From NCBI GenBank assembly GCA_964579675.1, contig CAZOIA010000020.1, forward strand, positions 1 to 42,660: a stretch of 42,660 bases of DNA, written 5' to 3'. Within the stretch, counting starts at the first letter, position 1; each line of letters begins with the position of its first letter. Origin of the DNA: CAZOIA01 sp964579675. GTDB lineage: Bacteria > Planctomycetota > Phycisphaerae > UBA1845 > PWPN01. This document shows, piece after piece, positions 1-8,893 of this stretch. The notes beneath the pieces are model-generated. The model saw only the letters and a program-made list of their open reading frames with translations, was not told the DNA's origin and ran no database searches. The position numbers and the translations under genes are program-made.

Positions 1-1
1 T

Positions 2-1480
2 GCCGCCGACGCAGCATTCTTCAAGATCGTCAACTACGACGTGGTGCACCGCGACCTGGAGTCCATCTCCGCCTGGCGGCCCGATCTGGTGATCCTGGAC
101 GAGGCGCAACGCATCAAGAACTGGCAGACCCGGGCCGCCCGGACGGTCAAGCAGATTGAATCGCCCTACGCCCTCGTGCTCACCGGGACCCCGCTGGAGA
201 ACCGCCTGGATGAGCTGCACTCGATCGTCGAGTTTGTTGACCGGCACCGGCTGGGGCCGTTGTTCGCCTTCAAGCACGCCCACGAAGTACATGAGGGGGA
301 TTCCGCCCGGGTCATCGGGTATCAGAACCTCAACAAGGTGACCCGGACCCTCGCCCCGATCCTGATCCGCAGGACCAAGGACCAGGTCCTCAAGCAGTTG
401 CCGCCTCGCATGGACAAGAACTTCTTCGTTCCCATGACCGACCCGCAGTGGGGCCCCCATCGCGAGAACCAGGAAATCGTGGCCCGGCTCGTCCACAAGT
501 GGCGCAAGTACAAGTTCCTGTCCGAGGCGGACCAGTTGCGCCTGCGAATCGCCCTCCAGTACATGCGGATGGCGTGCGATAGCACGTACCTGGTCGATCA
601 CGAGACGAAGCACGGCACCAAGGTGGGCGAGCTGAGCCAGCTTCTGGGGGAGGTCTTCGAAGACCGCGACACCAAAGTGGTCATCTTCAGCCAGTGGGTG
701 CGGATGAACGAACTCGTCGAGGAAATGCTCGAAGATCGGCGGTGGGGTCACGTCCACCTGCACGGGGGCGTACCGAGCCGGGAGCGGAAGGAGCTGACCC
801 GCGCCCTGCGTGAAGACCCGGACTGCCGGGTGTTCCTGTCCACGGACGCGGGGGGCGTGGGCTTGAATCTGCAGAAGGCTTCCGTGGTGATCAACATGGA
901 TTTGCCGTGGAACCCGGCCGTGCTCGAGCAGCGTATCGGGCGCGTCCACCGGCTGGGCCAGCGGCGGCCGGTCCGCGTGGTAAACTTCATCTCCGAAGGT
1001 ACGATCGAGCACGGGATGCTCCCGCTGCTGTCGTTCAAGCGCTCGATGTTCGCCGGTGTTCTCGACGGTACGGACGATCGGGTTTTCATGGGCGACAGCG
1101 CGCTCAACCGCTTCGTTAAGACGGTCGAGACCGCCACCTCGTCGATTCCGCACGTGCCGCCGACGCCAGCCGAGCCGGAGCTTCCGGAAGAGGAAACACC
1201 GCGACCGCCCGCGAAGGCGGCACCACCGGCGGCCGAACTCCAACCCCTTGGCGAGCTGCTCTCGCGGGGTGCCGAGTTGCTGCAAGCCCTGGGTCAGACG
1301 CTGGCTCAGCCGCCCAGGCCGTCGGGTGACGGAGCCGACGCCGCACCAGGCCCGCGGATCGAGAGAGATCCCGCAACTCACCGGACCGAGCTGCGCATCA
1401 CGCTGCCCGATGAGCAGGTGCTCCAGCAATGGATGGAGAAGCTGTCGAACGTGGTCGGCGCGCTCCTGCCGCCGCGGTGA
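2..1480 (+). CDS. SNF2-family DEAD/DEAH-type helicase, C-terminal part (5' truncated by window)
   Basis: This is the ATP-dependent motor of the SNF2/Rad54-like family, acting on DNA or nucleoprotein in the cytoplasm. The frame is open from base 2 (FFKIVNYDVVHRDLE is typical SNF2 core sequence), so the true start lies outside; the GTG at 41 is internal. Visible motifs, numbered from that GTG, are DEAQ (motif II, about residue 20), LTGTPLENR (motif III, about 47), VVIFSQWV (motif IV, about 212), STDAGGVGLNLQ (motif V, about 267) and QRIGRVHRLGQ (motif VI, about 296). Walker A is missing because it lies upstream. After the helicase C lobe there is a tail of about 130 residues, first Pro/Ala-rich and then a short amphipathic stretch, not recognised as a known domain. 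A hairpin terminator follows at 1556-1587. The family call is firm; its specific role is unknown. Confidence 0.93.
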   Translation, partial: AADAAFFKIVNYDVVHRDLESISAWRPDLVILDEAQRIKNWQTRAARTVKQIESPYALVLTGTPLENRLDELHSIVEFVDRHRLGPLFAFKHAHEVHEGDSARVIGYQNLNKVTRTLAPILIRRTKDQVLKQLPPRMDKNFFVPMTDPQWGPHRENQEIVARLVHKWRKYKFLSEADQLRLRIALQYMRMACDSTYLVDHETKHGTKVGELSQLLGEVFEDRDTKVVIFSQWVRMNELVEEMLEDRRWGHVHLHGGVPSRERKELTRALREDPDCRVFLSTDAGGVGLNLQKASVVINMDLPWNPAVLEQRIGRVHRLGQRRPVRVVNFISEGTIEHGMLPLLSFKRSMFAGVLDGTDDRVFMGDSALNRFVKTVETATSSIPHVPPTPAEPELPEEETPRPPAKAAPPAAELQPLGELLSRGAELLQALGQTLAQPPRPSGDGADAAPGPRIERDPATHRTELRITLPDEQVLQQWMEKLSNVVGALLPPR

Positions 1481-1555
1481 AGCGGGGAAAGGGTGGGGGT
1501 GCGAAAGTATGAGCTCACACTGACCGGTTCCCCCGCGTTTGTCGTCCGTAACATC

Positions 1556-1587
1556 AAAGAGCCGCGGGCTGAAGCCTGCGGCTCTTT
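1556..1587. terminator. Bidirectional hairpin between convergent genes; copy 1 of palindromic repeat family A
   Basis: Two 15-base arms (1556-1570 and 1573-1587) pair with a single mismatch around a 2-base spacer. The outer ends are AAA and TTT, so either strand gives a GC-rich stem followed by a short U run. It sits between the SNF2 stop (1480) and the stop of the opposing gene (1614), a natural place for a shared terminator. The GC core (agccgcgggc) recurs at 14648-14674 and 41303-41330, so it is also a dispersed element. Confidence 0.75.
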
Positions 1588-1613
1588 GTAATCGCATGGC
1601 TCCGCGCGGTTAC

Positions 1614-3206
1614 TCAGCCCGCACAGTTCGGGTTGGCCGGCACATCCGCCCCGCTCATGCATCCCTGGAAGATGCCGAAGTCGTCCGAATCCACGTCGTC
1701 GTCGTGGTCGAGGCGTGCGTCGAGGCAATCCGGGTCATTTTGCGGGATGCCCGCGCCGGACAGGCAGGCCTGGAAGTGCCCGAAGTCCTCCTGATCGACG
1801 TCGCGGTCGTGGTCCAAATCGCCGGGAATTGGTTTAACCTTCAATGTGACGGCGATGGCCTGGGGCGAGTTGCCTGCGTTGGGATCGCTGACGGTGATGG
1901 TTGCGCTGTAGTCCCCCACGTCGAGGCTGGTGGTGGTGTAAACCACGTTGATCGTGTCCGGTTCGCCGGTGCTGGAGCCGGTGGACGGCATGACGTAGAG
2001 CCAACCCACGTTGTCGGCAATCGTGTAGTGCAGCGTGGCGGCCCCGGCGTTGCGGACGGTAAAGATGTCGTTGGGCAGGTTGGTGCCGATGATGATGGAG
2101 CGAGACCAGCCGGTGCTTGAAAGCTCGATGACGGGTACGTTGAAGTTGCCGGCGGGGTAGTTGAAGCCGGCAGCGTATTGGAATGCGTGCCAACAGTCGT
2201 GGTTGTGGTCGTCGCTGTTCTTCATGCTCAACAACGAGTAGTTGGACCACGCCGGGTCGTTCGGGTAGATGAACCAGCAGGCGCAGACGACCGGGTGGTG
2301 GGACTGGTTCCAGGTGTGCATGCGGGCCAGGGCGGTATGGAGGAACTCGGCGCTGGCGTACTCCTCGGGGCCGTTGGGGCTGCCCGTATAGCGGTTCCAT
2401 TTCGTCATGTAGATGGGCGAGTCGGTGAACCCCTTGGCGTCGATGAGCCCGATCTGATACCGATAGCCGGCCCCGATGTCCGTCTCGAACAAAGGTAATA
2501 TCTGGTTGATGTTGGTGTAATACCAGTTGCCGTAGGCGTGGATGGCGAACCCGTCGAACTTGTCGTGGTAATTGTTGTTGTTGATATGGTCGCACATCCG
2601 GTTGATGTACTCGGTGCAAGCCATGTGCTTGTCCCCTCCGACGGCGTCGCCGATGCCGACCGGGCCGACGAGGACAATCTGGGGGCCGAGACTGCTGGAG
2701 ACGGCCTTAATGCGGTCGCTGAACTGGACGGCGGCGTCGATGTATGGCTCGGGCAGGAGCGCGTGGCCGTCCCATTCAAACAGCAGGTTCATCTCGTTGC
2801 CGAGATGCCAGATGTGACAGACGTGCTGGTAGATCTGGGCGGTGTGGGTGACCTCGTCGAGAAAATCCGCCATGGAGGGATCGGTGTCCCAGGGCAGGGG
2901 AAAGGCTTTGCCCCAGACCGGCTGGACCCGCATGATGATGGTGTGTCCCATGTCGTTGACGATGCTGGTGAACTTGGAGAGCTGCCCTTCGGGGCCCCAA
3001 AAGCCGAAGCCGTCGTGGGTCATGACGGTCTCAAGGGTCCAGATGGGCTTGCCGCCGGTCATCTGGCTGATGTCGGAGGCGTTGCTGATGGACCCGACCC
3101 AGTGGATTCCGTAGAGCCAGGGTGAGTCGGCGTGGAGGATGGCCGGGACTGAGAGCAGCGCCAGCAGGGCAAAGCCGGGCGATTTTGAGTGCCCGCACAT
3201 TCGCAT
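1614..3206 (-). CDS. Exported glycoside-hydrolase-like barrel with BACON-like domain and C-terminal twin calcium-loop module
   Basis: I chose the ATG at 3206 because AAGGA precedes it at good spacing and a signal peptide follows directly (LLALLSVPAILHA, cleavage near residue 26). The product is 530 residues. Residues about 30-345 look like a clan-A type TIM barrel: WHLGNEMN at 134-141 carries the usual Asn-Glu acid/base pair and FDGFAIHAYG follows at about 217. At the place where a nucleophile Glu is expected before WN, the sequence reads YMTKWNRY, so residue 269 is Lys. Residues about 350-450 form a BACON-like beta-sandwich (FTVRNAG, WLYVMPSTG). The end (about 455-530) holds two EF-hand-like loops, DLDHDRDVDQEDF and DDDVDSDDF, shared with the next two genes. 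It may be a carbohydrate-binding or inactive enzyme. It is the last gene of a likely three-gene run (7328 to 1614). Confidence 0.75.
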   Translation of the reverse strand: MRMCGHSKSPGFALLALLSVPAILHADSPWLYGIHWVGSISNASDISQMTGGKPIWTLETVMTHDGFGFWGPEGQLSKFTSIVNDMGHTIIMRVQPVWGKAFPLPWDTDPSMADFLDEVTHTAQIYQHVCHIWHLGNEMNLLFEWDGHALLPEPYIDAAVQFSDRIKAVSSSLGPQIVLVGPVGIGDAVGGDKHMACTEYINRMCDHINNNNYHDKFDGFAIHAYGNWYYTNINQILPLFETDIGAGYRYQIGLIDAKGFTDSPIYMTKWNRYTGSPNGPEEYASAEFLHTALARMHTWNQSHHPVVCACWFIYPNDPAWSNYSLLSMKNSDDHNHDCWHAFQYAAGFNYPAGNFNVPVIELSSTGWSRSIIIGTNLPNDIFTVRNAGAATLHYTIADNVGWLYVMPSTGSSTGEPDTINVVYTTTSLDVGDYSATITVSDPNAGNSPQAIAVTLKVKPIPGDLDHDRDVDQEDFGHFQACLSGAGIPQNDPDCLDARLDHDDDVDSDDFGIFQGCMSGADVPANPNCAG

Positions 3207-3243
3207 GATCCTTTCGCGTTTGGTGGCGCTGTGCTGAGTGAAC

Positions 3244-3348
3244 GCGCTCCCCTGCGGGTCGCGGCTAAACATCGTCTGGCGCTCCCCTTCGGGTCGCGGC
3301 TAAACATCGTCTGGCGCTCCCCTTCAGGTCGCGGCTAAACATCATCTT
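3244..3348. repeat. Three tandem 35-base repeats (dispersed repeat family B)
   Basis: Units lie at 3244-3278, 3279-3313 and 3314-3348, each reading gcgctcccct, two variable bases, then gggtcgcggctaaacatc with few differences. They lie between two minus-strand genes. A lone copy of the core is found at 18125-18149. Read on the minus strand each unit can encode MFSRDP(Q/K)GSA, which extends open frames but is unlikely to be translated. There are no spacers, so this is not a CRISPR array. Directly beside it is a gccgc-aa-gcggc palindrome (3355-3366) that recurs at 23490 and 36619. Confidence 0.8.
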
Positions 3349-3374
3349 TGCGAAGCCGCAAGCGGCGTCGCGGG

Positions 3375-5168
3375 TCAGTCTGCACAGAGCGAATCGGCCG
3401 GCACGTTCGGGCCGCTGATGCACTGCTGGAACTTGGCGAAGTCGTCCCGGTCAACGTCGCCGTCCTGGTGTAGATCCGCACCGTCACAGGTCGGGTCGTT
3501 CTGGGGGATGCCGGCCCCGCTGTAGCATACCTGGAACTGGCCGAAGTCTTCCTGGTCAACGTCGCCGTCCTCGTCGAAGTCGCAGGGTGCGAACTCCGGA
3601 GCCTCGACCGTCAGGTGGACCACGACGTATTGCGGCGTGTTGGTGGCATCGGGGGCGTCGATGGTAATCGTCCCGGTGTAGGAGCCGACGGGCAGCGAAG
3701 CCACGTCGTAGATGATGTCGATGGGGTCGGTCTCACCGCTGGACTCGCCGCCGGGCGGATCGACCGAGAGCCAGTTCACGTTGTCGCTGATGGTGTAGAC
3801 CATGAGGCCGCCGCCGCCGTTGCGAACGGTGAAGGTGTCATCGGGTAGATCATCGCGTCTTACGATGCTTCGTATGAAGGTCGCCGGGCTCCGTTCGATC
3901 TCCGCGGAGGGACCCGGCTGGGCGCATTCCATGATGGTCATGCTCAAGTCGACGTCGGGGCGGGCCCCGTCGCCGACGTACGCGTGGCCGTAGGGGTACT
4001 CATCGACCGGGTTGTCGAATCGATAGGGGTTGTAACCGGCGGCCCCGCCGGCGATCGTCGTCTCGATGTAGTAAGTGTTGCCGGGCGTGAGCGGCACCTC
4101 GTCCGGCGCCCAACTGCAGCCGATCAATCCGACGTCGCCGATCTGGGCGGCCCCCTGGCCTTTCTTGCTCGGGCCGATCTGTATGCCCCCGGGCCCGTTC
4201 TCAAACACCTTGAATCTCATCTGGAGGTCCCAGGTGTCGCTGGCGAACCAGAGATCGGCGGCGGCCAGCGACCTGCCCGTCGCCCTGAAGGTCTGGCCCC
4301 CGCGTCCCTGCCACTCGGACAATGAACCCAGTCCGCTGGTGGTCTTGCAATACGGGATGACGGTACCGTCGTTGTCGCTGAAGACGGTTATGTTCAGGTC
4401 CCTGTTCTGGGGATTGCCGTTGTGGTCGTAGGCCTGGCCCTGGGCGTAGCCGTTTCCGTCCTCGACTCGGCTCATGATCCCGAAGTTCCCGCCGATGCCG
4501 GTGAGCTTGATCGCGTAAGTCAGGCCGGGGGTGGTCGGAATGTCGCCGCTGCGATAGCCGGTCCAGGAATCGCCGTGGCCGGGGCTGGCGCTTTTCGTGG
4601 GGCCGACCTGAGGCCAACTCGTGACGTTGCCCCCGGTGTCCTGGTGCACCGAGGCCTGGATATTGGTGGCATTCCACCCGGCCAGCCGCCACTGAATCCG
4701 GGTGATCGACGTGCCGGTGGCCACGAAGGTCTGATAATAAGGGGAATCCCAGGACCAGTCGTTGGTGACGTAGCAGGAATAGTCGATGGCCAGTTCCGGA
4801 TTGACGGTCCGGGTCTGGCCGTCAATGATCTGCACGTCGGTGACGACCTTCGGGCGGGCGAAGAAGGTTGGTTGCGAAACGTACATGGTGTAGTTGCCAG
4901 CGGCAGAGGTGAAACGGTAGCTGCCGCCGCCGAACTCGTGGCCGCAACGGTAGCTCTGCCCGTCGGCGAATCCGGCGTCGGCGGACAGGAAGTTGTTCCA
5001 CTCGTACAGACCGATGTAGCTGCCGGCCCTTCCCTTGATCTTCTCGAATCGACACTCACCACTGACCGTTCCGTCCGCAACCGCCGCGGCGGCGAGTGAG
5101 AGAAGTGCCAGGCCCGCCACAGCGGCAACGACGCCCCTCTTGTGGTGTCCTGCCACGCAAACGCTCAT
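3375..5168 (-). CDS. Exported jelly-roll/BACON protein with C-terminal twin calcium-loop module (paralogue A)
   Basis: The 597-residue product starts at the ATG at 5168, preceded by GGAGG, with a signal peptide (VAAVAGLALLSLAAAAVADG, residues about 13-32). The body (about 35-420) is unrecognised but holds two related beta-rich units, each with YYQTF or GQTF, a WN or SDTWD segment and a QIGP(T/S)K motif, suggesting an internal duplication of a lectin-like jelly roll. One BACON-like domain follows (FTVRNGGGG, NWLSVDPPGG, about 425-525). The protein ends in two EF-hand-like loops, DFDEDGDVDQEDF and DLHQDGDVDRDDF, with Cys after each. It lies 63 bases downstream of its longer paralogue and is probably cotranscribed with it. 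It is probably extracellular and carbohydrate- or surface-binding, but no enzyme motif is visible. Confidence 0.8.
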   Translation of the reverse strand: MSVCVAGHHKRGVVAAVAGLALLSLAAAAVADGTVSGECRFEKIKGRAGSYIGLYEWNNFLSADAGFADGQSYRCGHEFGGGSYRFTSAAGNYTMYVSQPTFFARPKVVTDVQIIDGQTRTVNPELAIDYSCYVTNDWSWDSPYYQTFVATGTSITRIQWRLAGWNATNIQASVHQDTGGNVTSWPQVGPTKSASPGHGDSWTGYRSGDIPTTPGLTYAIKLTGIGGNFGIMSRVEDGNGYAQGQAYDHNGNPQNRDLNITVFSDNDGTVIPYCKTTSGLGSLSEWQGRGGQTFRATGRSLAAADLWFASDTWDLQMRFKVFENGPGGIQIGPSKKGQGAAQIGDVGLIGCSWAPDEVPLTPGNTYYIETTIAGGAAGYNPYRFDNPVDEYPYGHAYVGDGARPDVDLSMTIMECAQPGPSAEIERSPATFIRSIVRRDDLPDDTFTVRNGGGGLMVYTISDNVNWLSVDPPGGESSGETDPIDIIYDVASLPVGSYTGTITIDAPDATNTPQYVVVHLTVEAPEFAPCDFDEDGDVDQEDFGQFQVCYSGAGIPQNDPTCDGADLHQDGDVDRDDFAKFQQCISGPNVPADSLCAD

Positions 5169-5231
5169 GCCTTGCCTCCGCTATCGCCTGTGGCCGATCC
5201 AAGATGCTCATCCGTTCCCAGAACGGGACTG

Positions 5232-7328
5232 CTAGTCCGCGCAAAGCGGGTCGGCCGGCACGTTCGGGCCGCTGATGCACTGTTGGAACCTGGCGAAGTC
5301 GTCCCGGTCAACGTCCCCGTCCTGGTGCAGATCCGCACCGTCACAGTCCGGATCGTTCTGGGGGATGCCGGCCCCGCTGTAGCATGCCTGGAACTGGCCG
5401 AAGTCCTCCTGGTCAACGTCGCCGTCCTCGTCGAAGTCGCAGGGTGCGAACTCCGGAGCCTCGACCGTCAGGTGGACCACGACGTATTGCGGCGTGTTGC
5501 TGGCGCCGGGAGCACTTATGGTGATCGTGCCGGTATAGGAATTCATAGCCAGCGAGGCGACGTCATAAACGATGTGGATGGTATCGGTCTCGCCGCTCGA
5601 GCTGCCCCCGGGCGGGTTGACCGAGAGCCAGCCTGCGTTGTCGGTGATGACGTAGTCCAGTGTCCCGCCGCCGCTGTTGCGAACGGTGAAGATGTCGTCC
5701 GGGAGGGTGTCGCCCCTGGGGACCGTTGGCGAGAAGGAGGCAGGATCACGCTCGATTGCCGGTGCTTCAACGACCGAGAGGTGGACGATCACCGTTTGCG
5801 GCGTGTTGGTGGCATCGGGTGCGTTGATCGTGATCGTGCCGACATGGGAGCCGATACCCAGCCCGGATGTGTTGTAAATGATGCTGATGAGATCGGCTTC
5901 GCCCGCAGACGCGCCGCTCGGGGGGTCTACCGAGAGCCAACCCACGTTGTCGCTGATCGTATAACTCATCACCCCGCCTCCGCTGTTGCGGACGGTGAAC
6001 GTGTCGCTAGGCGGACTGGACCCTTGGGTGACGCTTGGCGTGAGTGACGCGGGGTGCCGTTCGATCTCCGGAGGACCTGCCGAGCCGTACTCCATGATCG
6101 TCATGGAGAGGTCAACGCTGGTTTGCGACCCGCCGGACATGTAGGCGTGTCCGTAGGGGTAATCATCGACGGGATTGTTGAACTTGTATGGGGTAAAGCC
6201 CCAGGGATCGCTGGGGACGGCCATCTCGATATAGTAGGTATTGCCGGTGGTCAGTGGGACCTCGCCCGGAGCGTAGCTGACCCCGACCAATCCCACTCCC
6301 CCCGTCTGAGCGGCAGCCGCGGAGACCTTCGTCGGGCCGATCTGGGTGCCAGAGGGGTTGTTGGTATACACCCTGAACCTCACGTCGATATCCCAGGTCG
6401 TGCTGGCGAACCAGAGATCGGCGGCGGCAAGCCCCTCGCCGGTGGCCTTGAAGGTCTGACCCCACACGCCCGCCCAATCCGACAGCGAACCCAGCCCCGA
6501 CGTGGTTTTCGCATAGGGGATGACGGTGTTGTCGTTGTCGCTGAAGACGGTGATGTTGAGATCGCGGTTCTGAGGATTGCCGTTGTGGTCATAAGCCTGG
6601 CCCTGGGCATATCCGTTTCCGTCTTCGGCCCGGCTCATGATCCCGAAGTCGCCGCCGACGCCAGTGAGCTTGATCGCGTAGGTTTCGCCGGGGACGGTGG
6701 GGATATCGCCGCTGCGATACCCGGTCCAGGCATCGCCGTATCCGGTTCCAGCACTCTTGGTCGGCCCGATCTGCGGCCAGGTGGTGACGTTACCGCCGTT
6801 GTTATGGTGGACCGAGGCCTCGATGCGGCTGGCGTTCCAGCCGGCCAATCGCCACTGAAGCCGGTTGATGGAGGTGCCTGTGGCCACGAAGGTCTGGTAG
6901 TAAGGAGAATCCCACGACCAATCGTTGGTAACGTAGCACGAGTAGTCGATCGCCAGTTCCGGATTGATCGTGGTCGTCTGGCTGTCGTGGATCTGAACGC
7001 CGGCAACCAGCTTCGGTCGGGCGAAGAACAGCGGCTGGTTCACGTACATGGTGTAATCACCCGCGGCGGACTCGAAGTGGTAGGTGCCCCCGCCGTACTC
7101 GTGACCGCAACGGTAGCTCTTACCGTTCACGAAGCCCCCTTCGGCGGCGAGGAAGATGTTCCACTCGTACAACTCGATGTAGCTGCCGGGCCGGCCCTTG
7201 ACCCGCTCGAACCGGCACACTCCGCTGACCGTTCCGTCGGCCACGGCAATCGTGGCGGGCAGTAGAAAGAAGCATGCCGCGCCCGCAAAGGCCGATTTCC
7301 ACTGAGAACCTCGCAGGTAGGTGCTCAT
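5232..7328 (-). CDS. Exported jelly-roll protein with two BACON-like domains and C-terminal twin calcium-loop module (paralogue B)
   Basis: The start is the ATG at 7328, set by a strong AAGGAGG at 7334-7340 with a 5-base gap; an upstream in-frame ATG at 7388 has no such site. The product is 698 residues with a signal peptide (FAGAACFFLLPATIAVADG). Residues about 30-425 match paralogue A closely along their length (for example FVATGTSI, DIPT.PG.TYAIKLTG and DLNITVFSDND). It then has two BACON-like domains in a row (about 428-530 and 530-630) where paralogue A has one. The two-loop C-terminal module is almost identical to that of A. It heads the run of three minus-strand genes. Function is unknown beyond probable extracellular binding or scaffolding. 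Confidence 0.8.
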   Translation of the reverse strand: MSTYLRGSQWKSAFAGAACFFLLPATIAVADGTVSGVCRFERVKGRPGSYIELYEWNIFLAAEGGFVNGKSYRCGHEYGGGTYHFESAAGDYTMYVNQPLFFARPKLVAGVQIHDSQTTTINPELAIDYSCYVTNDWSWDSPYYQTFVATGTSINRLQWRLAGWNASRIEASVHHNNGGNVTTWPQIGPTKSAGTGYGDAWTGYRSGDIPTVPGETYAIKLTGVGGDFGIMSRAEDGNGYAQGQAYDHNGNPQNRDLNITVFSDNDNTVIPYAKTTSGLGSLSDWAGVWGQTFKATGEGLAAADLWFASTTWDIDVRFRVYTNNPSGTQIGPTKVSAAAAQTGGVGLVGVSYAPGEVPLTTGNTYYIEMAVPSDPWGFTPYKFNNPVDDYPYGHAYMSGGSQTSVDLSMTIMEYGSAGPPEIERHPASLTPSVTQGSSPPSDTFTVRNSGGGVMSYTISDNVGWLSVDPPSGASAGEADLISIIYNTSGLGIGSHVGTITINAPDATNTPQTVIVHLSVVEAPAIERDPASFSPTVPRGDTLPDDIFTVRNSGGGTLDYVITDNAGWLSVNPPGGSSSGETDTIHIVYDVASLAMNSYTGTITISAPGASNTPQYVVVHLTVEAPEFAPCDFDEDGDVDQEDFGQFQACYSGAGIPQNDPDCDGADLHQDGDVDRDDFARFQQCISGPNVPADPLCAD

Positions 7329-7378
7329 GCTGTCCTCCTTCAGACACGAGGTTTTGGGGATCAACTCCGCTTGCCGTG

Positions 7379-7407
7379 ATCGTACCATGATTGAGGGGCC
7401 AAGTAAA
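7379..7407 (-). promoter_or_regulatory. Candidate sigma70-type promoter for the three-gene exported-protein run
   Basis: On the minus strand TTTACT (7402-7407), a 17-base spacer and TACGAT (7379-7384) give 8 of 12 consensus matches. It lies about 50 bases upstream of the ATG at 7328, with AAGGAGG between. No better pair was seen in this gap. Confidence 0.4.
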
Positions 7408-7579
7408 CCTCTGTCCAGTCTCGCTTGACATCAGGGCTCAGCCGGGGCGAATCACAATCCCGCAGCATGGAACTGCGGACTGCGGTTGCCGCGCCGTGAT
7501 CTGATGTGATACCTTCCCGCAAGCCCGATGAGCTGTATCCCCTGAACGTTCTCGCCAACTGCCGGAACTGCCGGCAGGC

Positions 7580-8893
7580 ATGCACGATCAGTGCGGGGAA
7601 ATGATGATGAGGGTTATCGAGACCGGAATGCTAATCGGAACGCTAAGACGAAGTGGCCGTCCGGTTCGCCGCGCACGCCGTAGTGGACCCCAGGCGCGGC
7701 GGGTTCTGGGCCTGATGGCCGGGACGAGTGCCGACGGGATCGATGCCGCCTGCGCGCGGATCGAGGGCTCCGGGGAGTCGATGCGGGTACGTTGCCTCTG
7801 GCACCGACATGTTCCGCTGGCCAGGTCTCTGCGACGGCGGCTGCTGGCGGCGATGGCGCCGGCGGTGACCCGGACGGAGGAACTGGCCCGCCTGCACGCG
7901 GATCTGGGCGATGCCTTCGGCGAGGCGGCGGCCGGAGCGATACGTGGAGCCGACCCCCGCCAGGGTCCGTCGCTGATCGGCCTGGCAGGTCAGACGGTTT
8001 GCCATTTGCCGGGCCGAACCGGCCGAACCATAACCCTCCAACTGGGCGAGCCGGCCCGCGTCGCCGCCCGCACCGGCCTGGTCACCGTGGCGGAGTTTCG
8101 GCAATCTGACGTAGCCGCCGGGGGCCAGGGGGCACCGCTTGTGCCCTGGACCGATTGGGTCCTTTTGAGAGATGAATCCAAGGGCCGGGCCGTTCAGAAC
8201 ATCGGCGGGATCGCCAACATCACCTGGTTGCCGCCTGGAGGCAGCGTTGGTGGCGTGGTCGCCTTTGACACCGGTCCCGGCAACATGGTCATTGACGCCC
8301 TGGTGGCCCACGTTTCCAAAGGCCGCCAGCGGATGGATCGCAACGGCCGCCGGGCCGCACGCGGGCGCGTGCTGCACGAAGTATTGGAGAGGTGGCTTCG
8401 GCACCCGTTCCTGAAGCTCGCGCCGCCGAAATCGACGGGCCGGGAGACCTTCGGCCACCTCTTCGTCAATGCCGAACTGAAACGCTTGAGAGCCGCCAGC
8501 CCGTGCCCCGACGATTGGATCGCCACCGCGACCGCCTTTACCGCCCGCTCGATTGCCCGGGCCTGCCGGCGGTTTGTGCCCGGCTTTCGCGATGACCGGG
8601 TGGACCGTGCCGGCAAGCAGGGGACAGCAGGGCGGTCAGGCACGGCCAAGGCCGCGGAGTTGGTTGTCTGTGGGGGCGGTGCGCTCAACGCCACCCTGAT
8701 GGCGATGCTGGCGGCGGAGCTGCCCCGGGTGGTGGTTCGGCCCATCTCGTCGTTGGGCATTGCGTGCCAGGCAAAAGAGGCAATTAGCTTCGCGATGCTG
8801 GCAGCGGCTTGCGTGGACGGGGTTCCCGCCAACGTGCCGCAGGCCACCGGTGCGACCCGCCCGGCCGTCCTGGGCTGCGTTGTCCGCCCTTGA
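7580..8893 (+). CDS. anmK: Anhydro-N-acetylmuramic acid kinase
   Basis: AnmK converts 1,6-anhydro-MurNAc to MurNAc-6-phosphate with ATP during cytoplasmic recycling of murein. The ASKHA-fold signature is clear: GLMAGTSADGID (phosphate loop, residues about 44-55 of the long form; usually GTSMDGID), the LAGQTVCHLP segment, FRQSDVAAGGQGAPLVPW, NIGGIANITWLP, FDTGPGNMVIDAL and a late VVCGGGALN. The catalytic Asp of the GTSxDGID motif is present. The open frame gives 437 residues against about 370 for the family. Part of the excess is an Arg-rich N-terminal stretch of about 40 residues, so the start may lie at the ATG cluster 7601-7607 or the stretch may be real; another part is a short insert near residue 335. 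It stands alone, with no other murein recycling gene nearby. Confidence 0.92.
   Translation: MHDQCGEMMMRVIETGMLIGTLRRSGRPVRRARRSGPQARRVLGLMAGTSADGIDAACARIEGSGESMRVRCLWHRHVPLARSLRRRLLAAMAPAVTRTEELARLHADLGDAFGEAAAGAIRGADPRQGPSLIGLAGQTVCHLPGRTGRTITLQLGEPARVAARTGLVTVAEFRQSDVAAGGQGAPLVPWTDWVLLRDESKGRAVQNIGGIANITWLPPGGSVGGVVAFDTGPGNMVIDALVAHVSKGRQRMDRNGRRAARGRVLHEVLERWLRHPFLKLAPPKSTGRETFGHLFVNAELKRLRAASPCPDDWIATATAFTARSIARACRRFVPGFRDDRVDRAGKQGTAGRSGTAKAAELVVCGGGALNATLMAMLAAELPRVVVRPISSLGIACQAKEAISFAMLAAACVDGVPANVPQATGATRPAVLGCVVRP

Noticed and set aside
3244..3348. Possible CRISPR array
   Set aside because: The 35-base units are directly tandem with no unique spacers, and no cas gene is near.
5142..7265. 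Two long plus-strand frames opposite the paralogue pair
   Set aside because: They mirror the minus-strand genes, which have signal peptides, ribosome-binding sites and domain homology. The antisense frames have none of these.
7425..7453. Promoter for anmK from TTGACA at 7425-7430
   Set aside because: No acceptable -10 box lies at 16-18 bases; the best hexamer (cgaatc) is poor.
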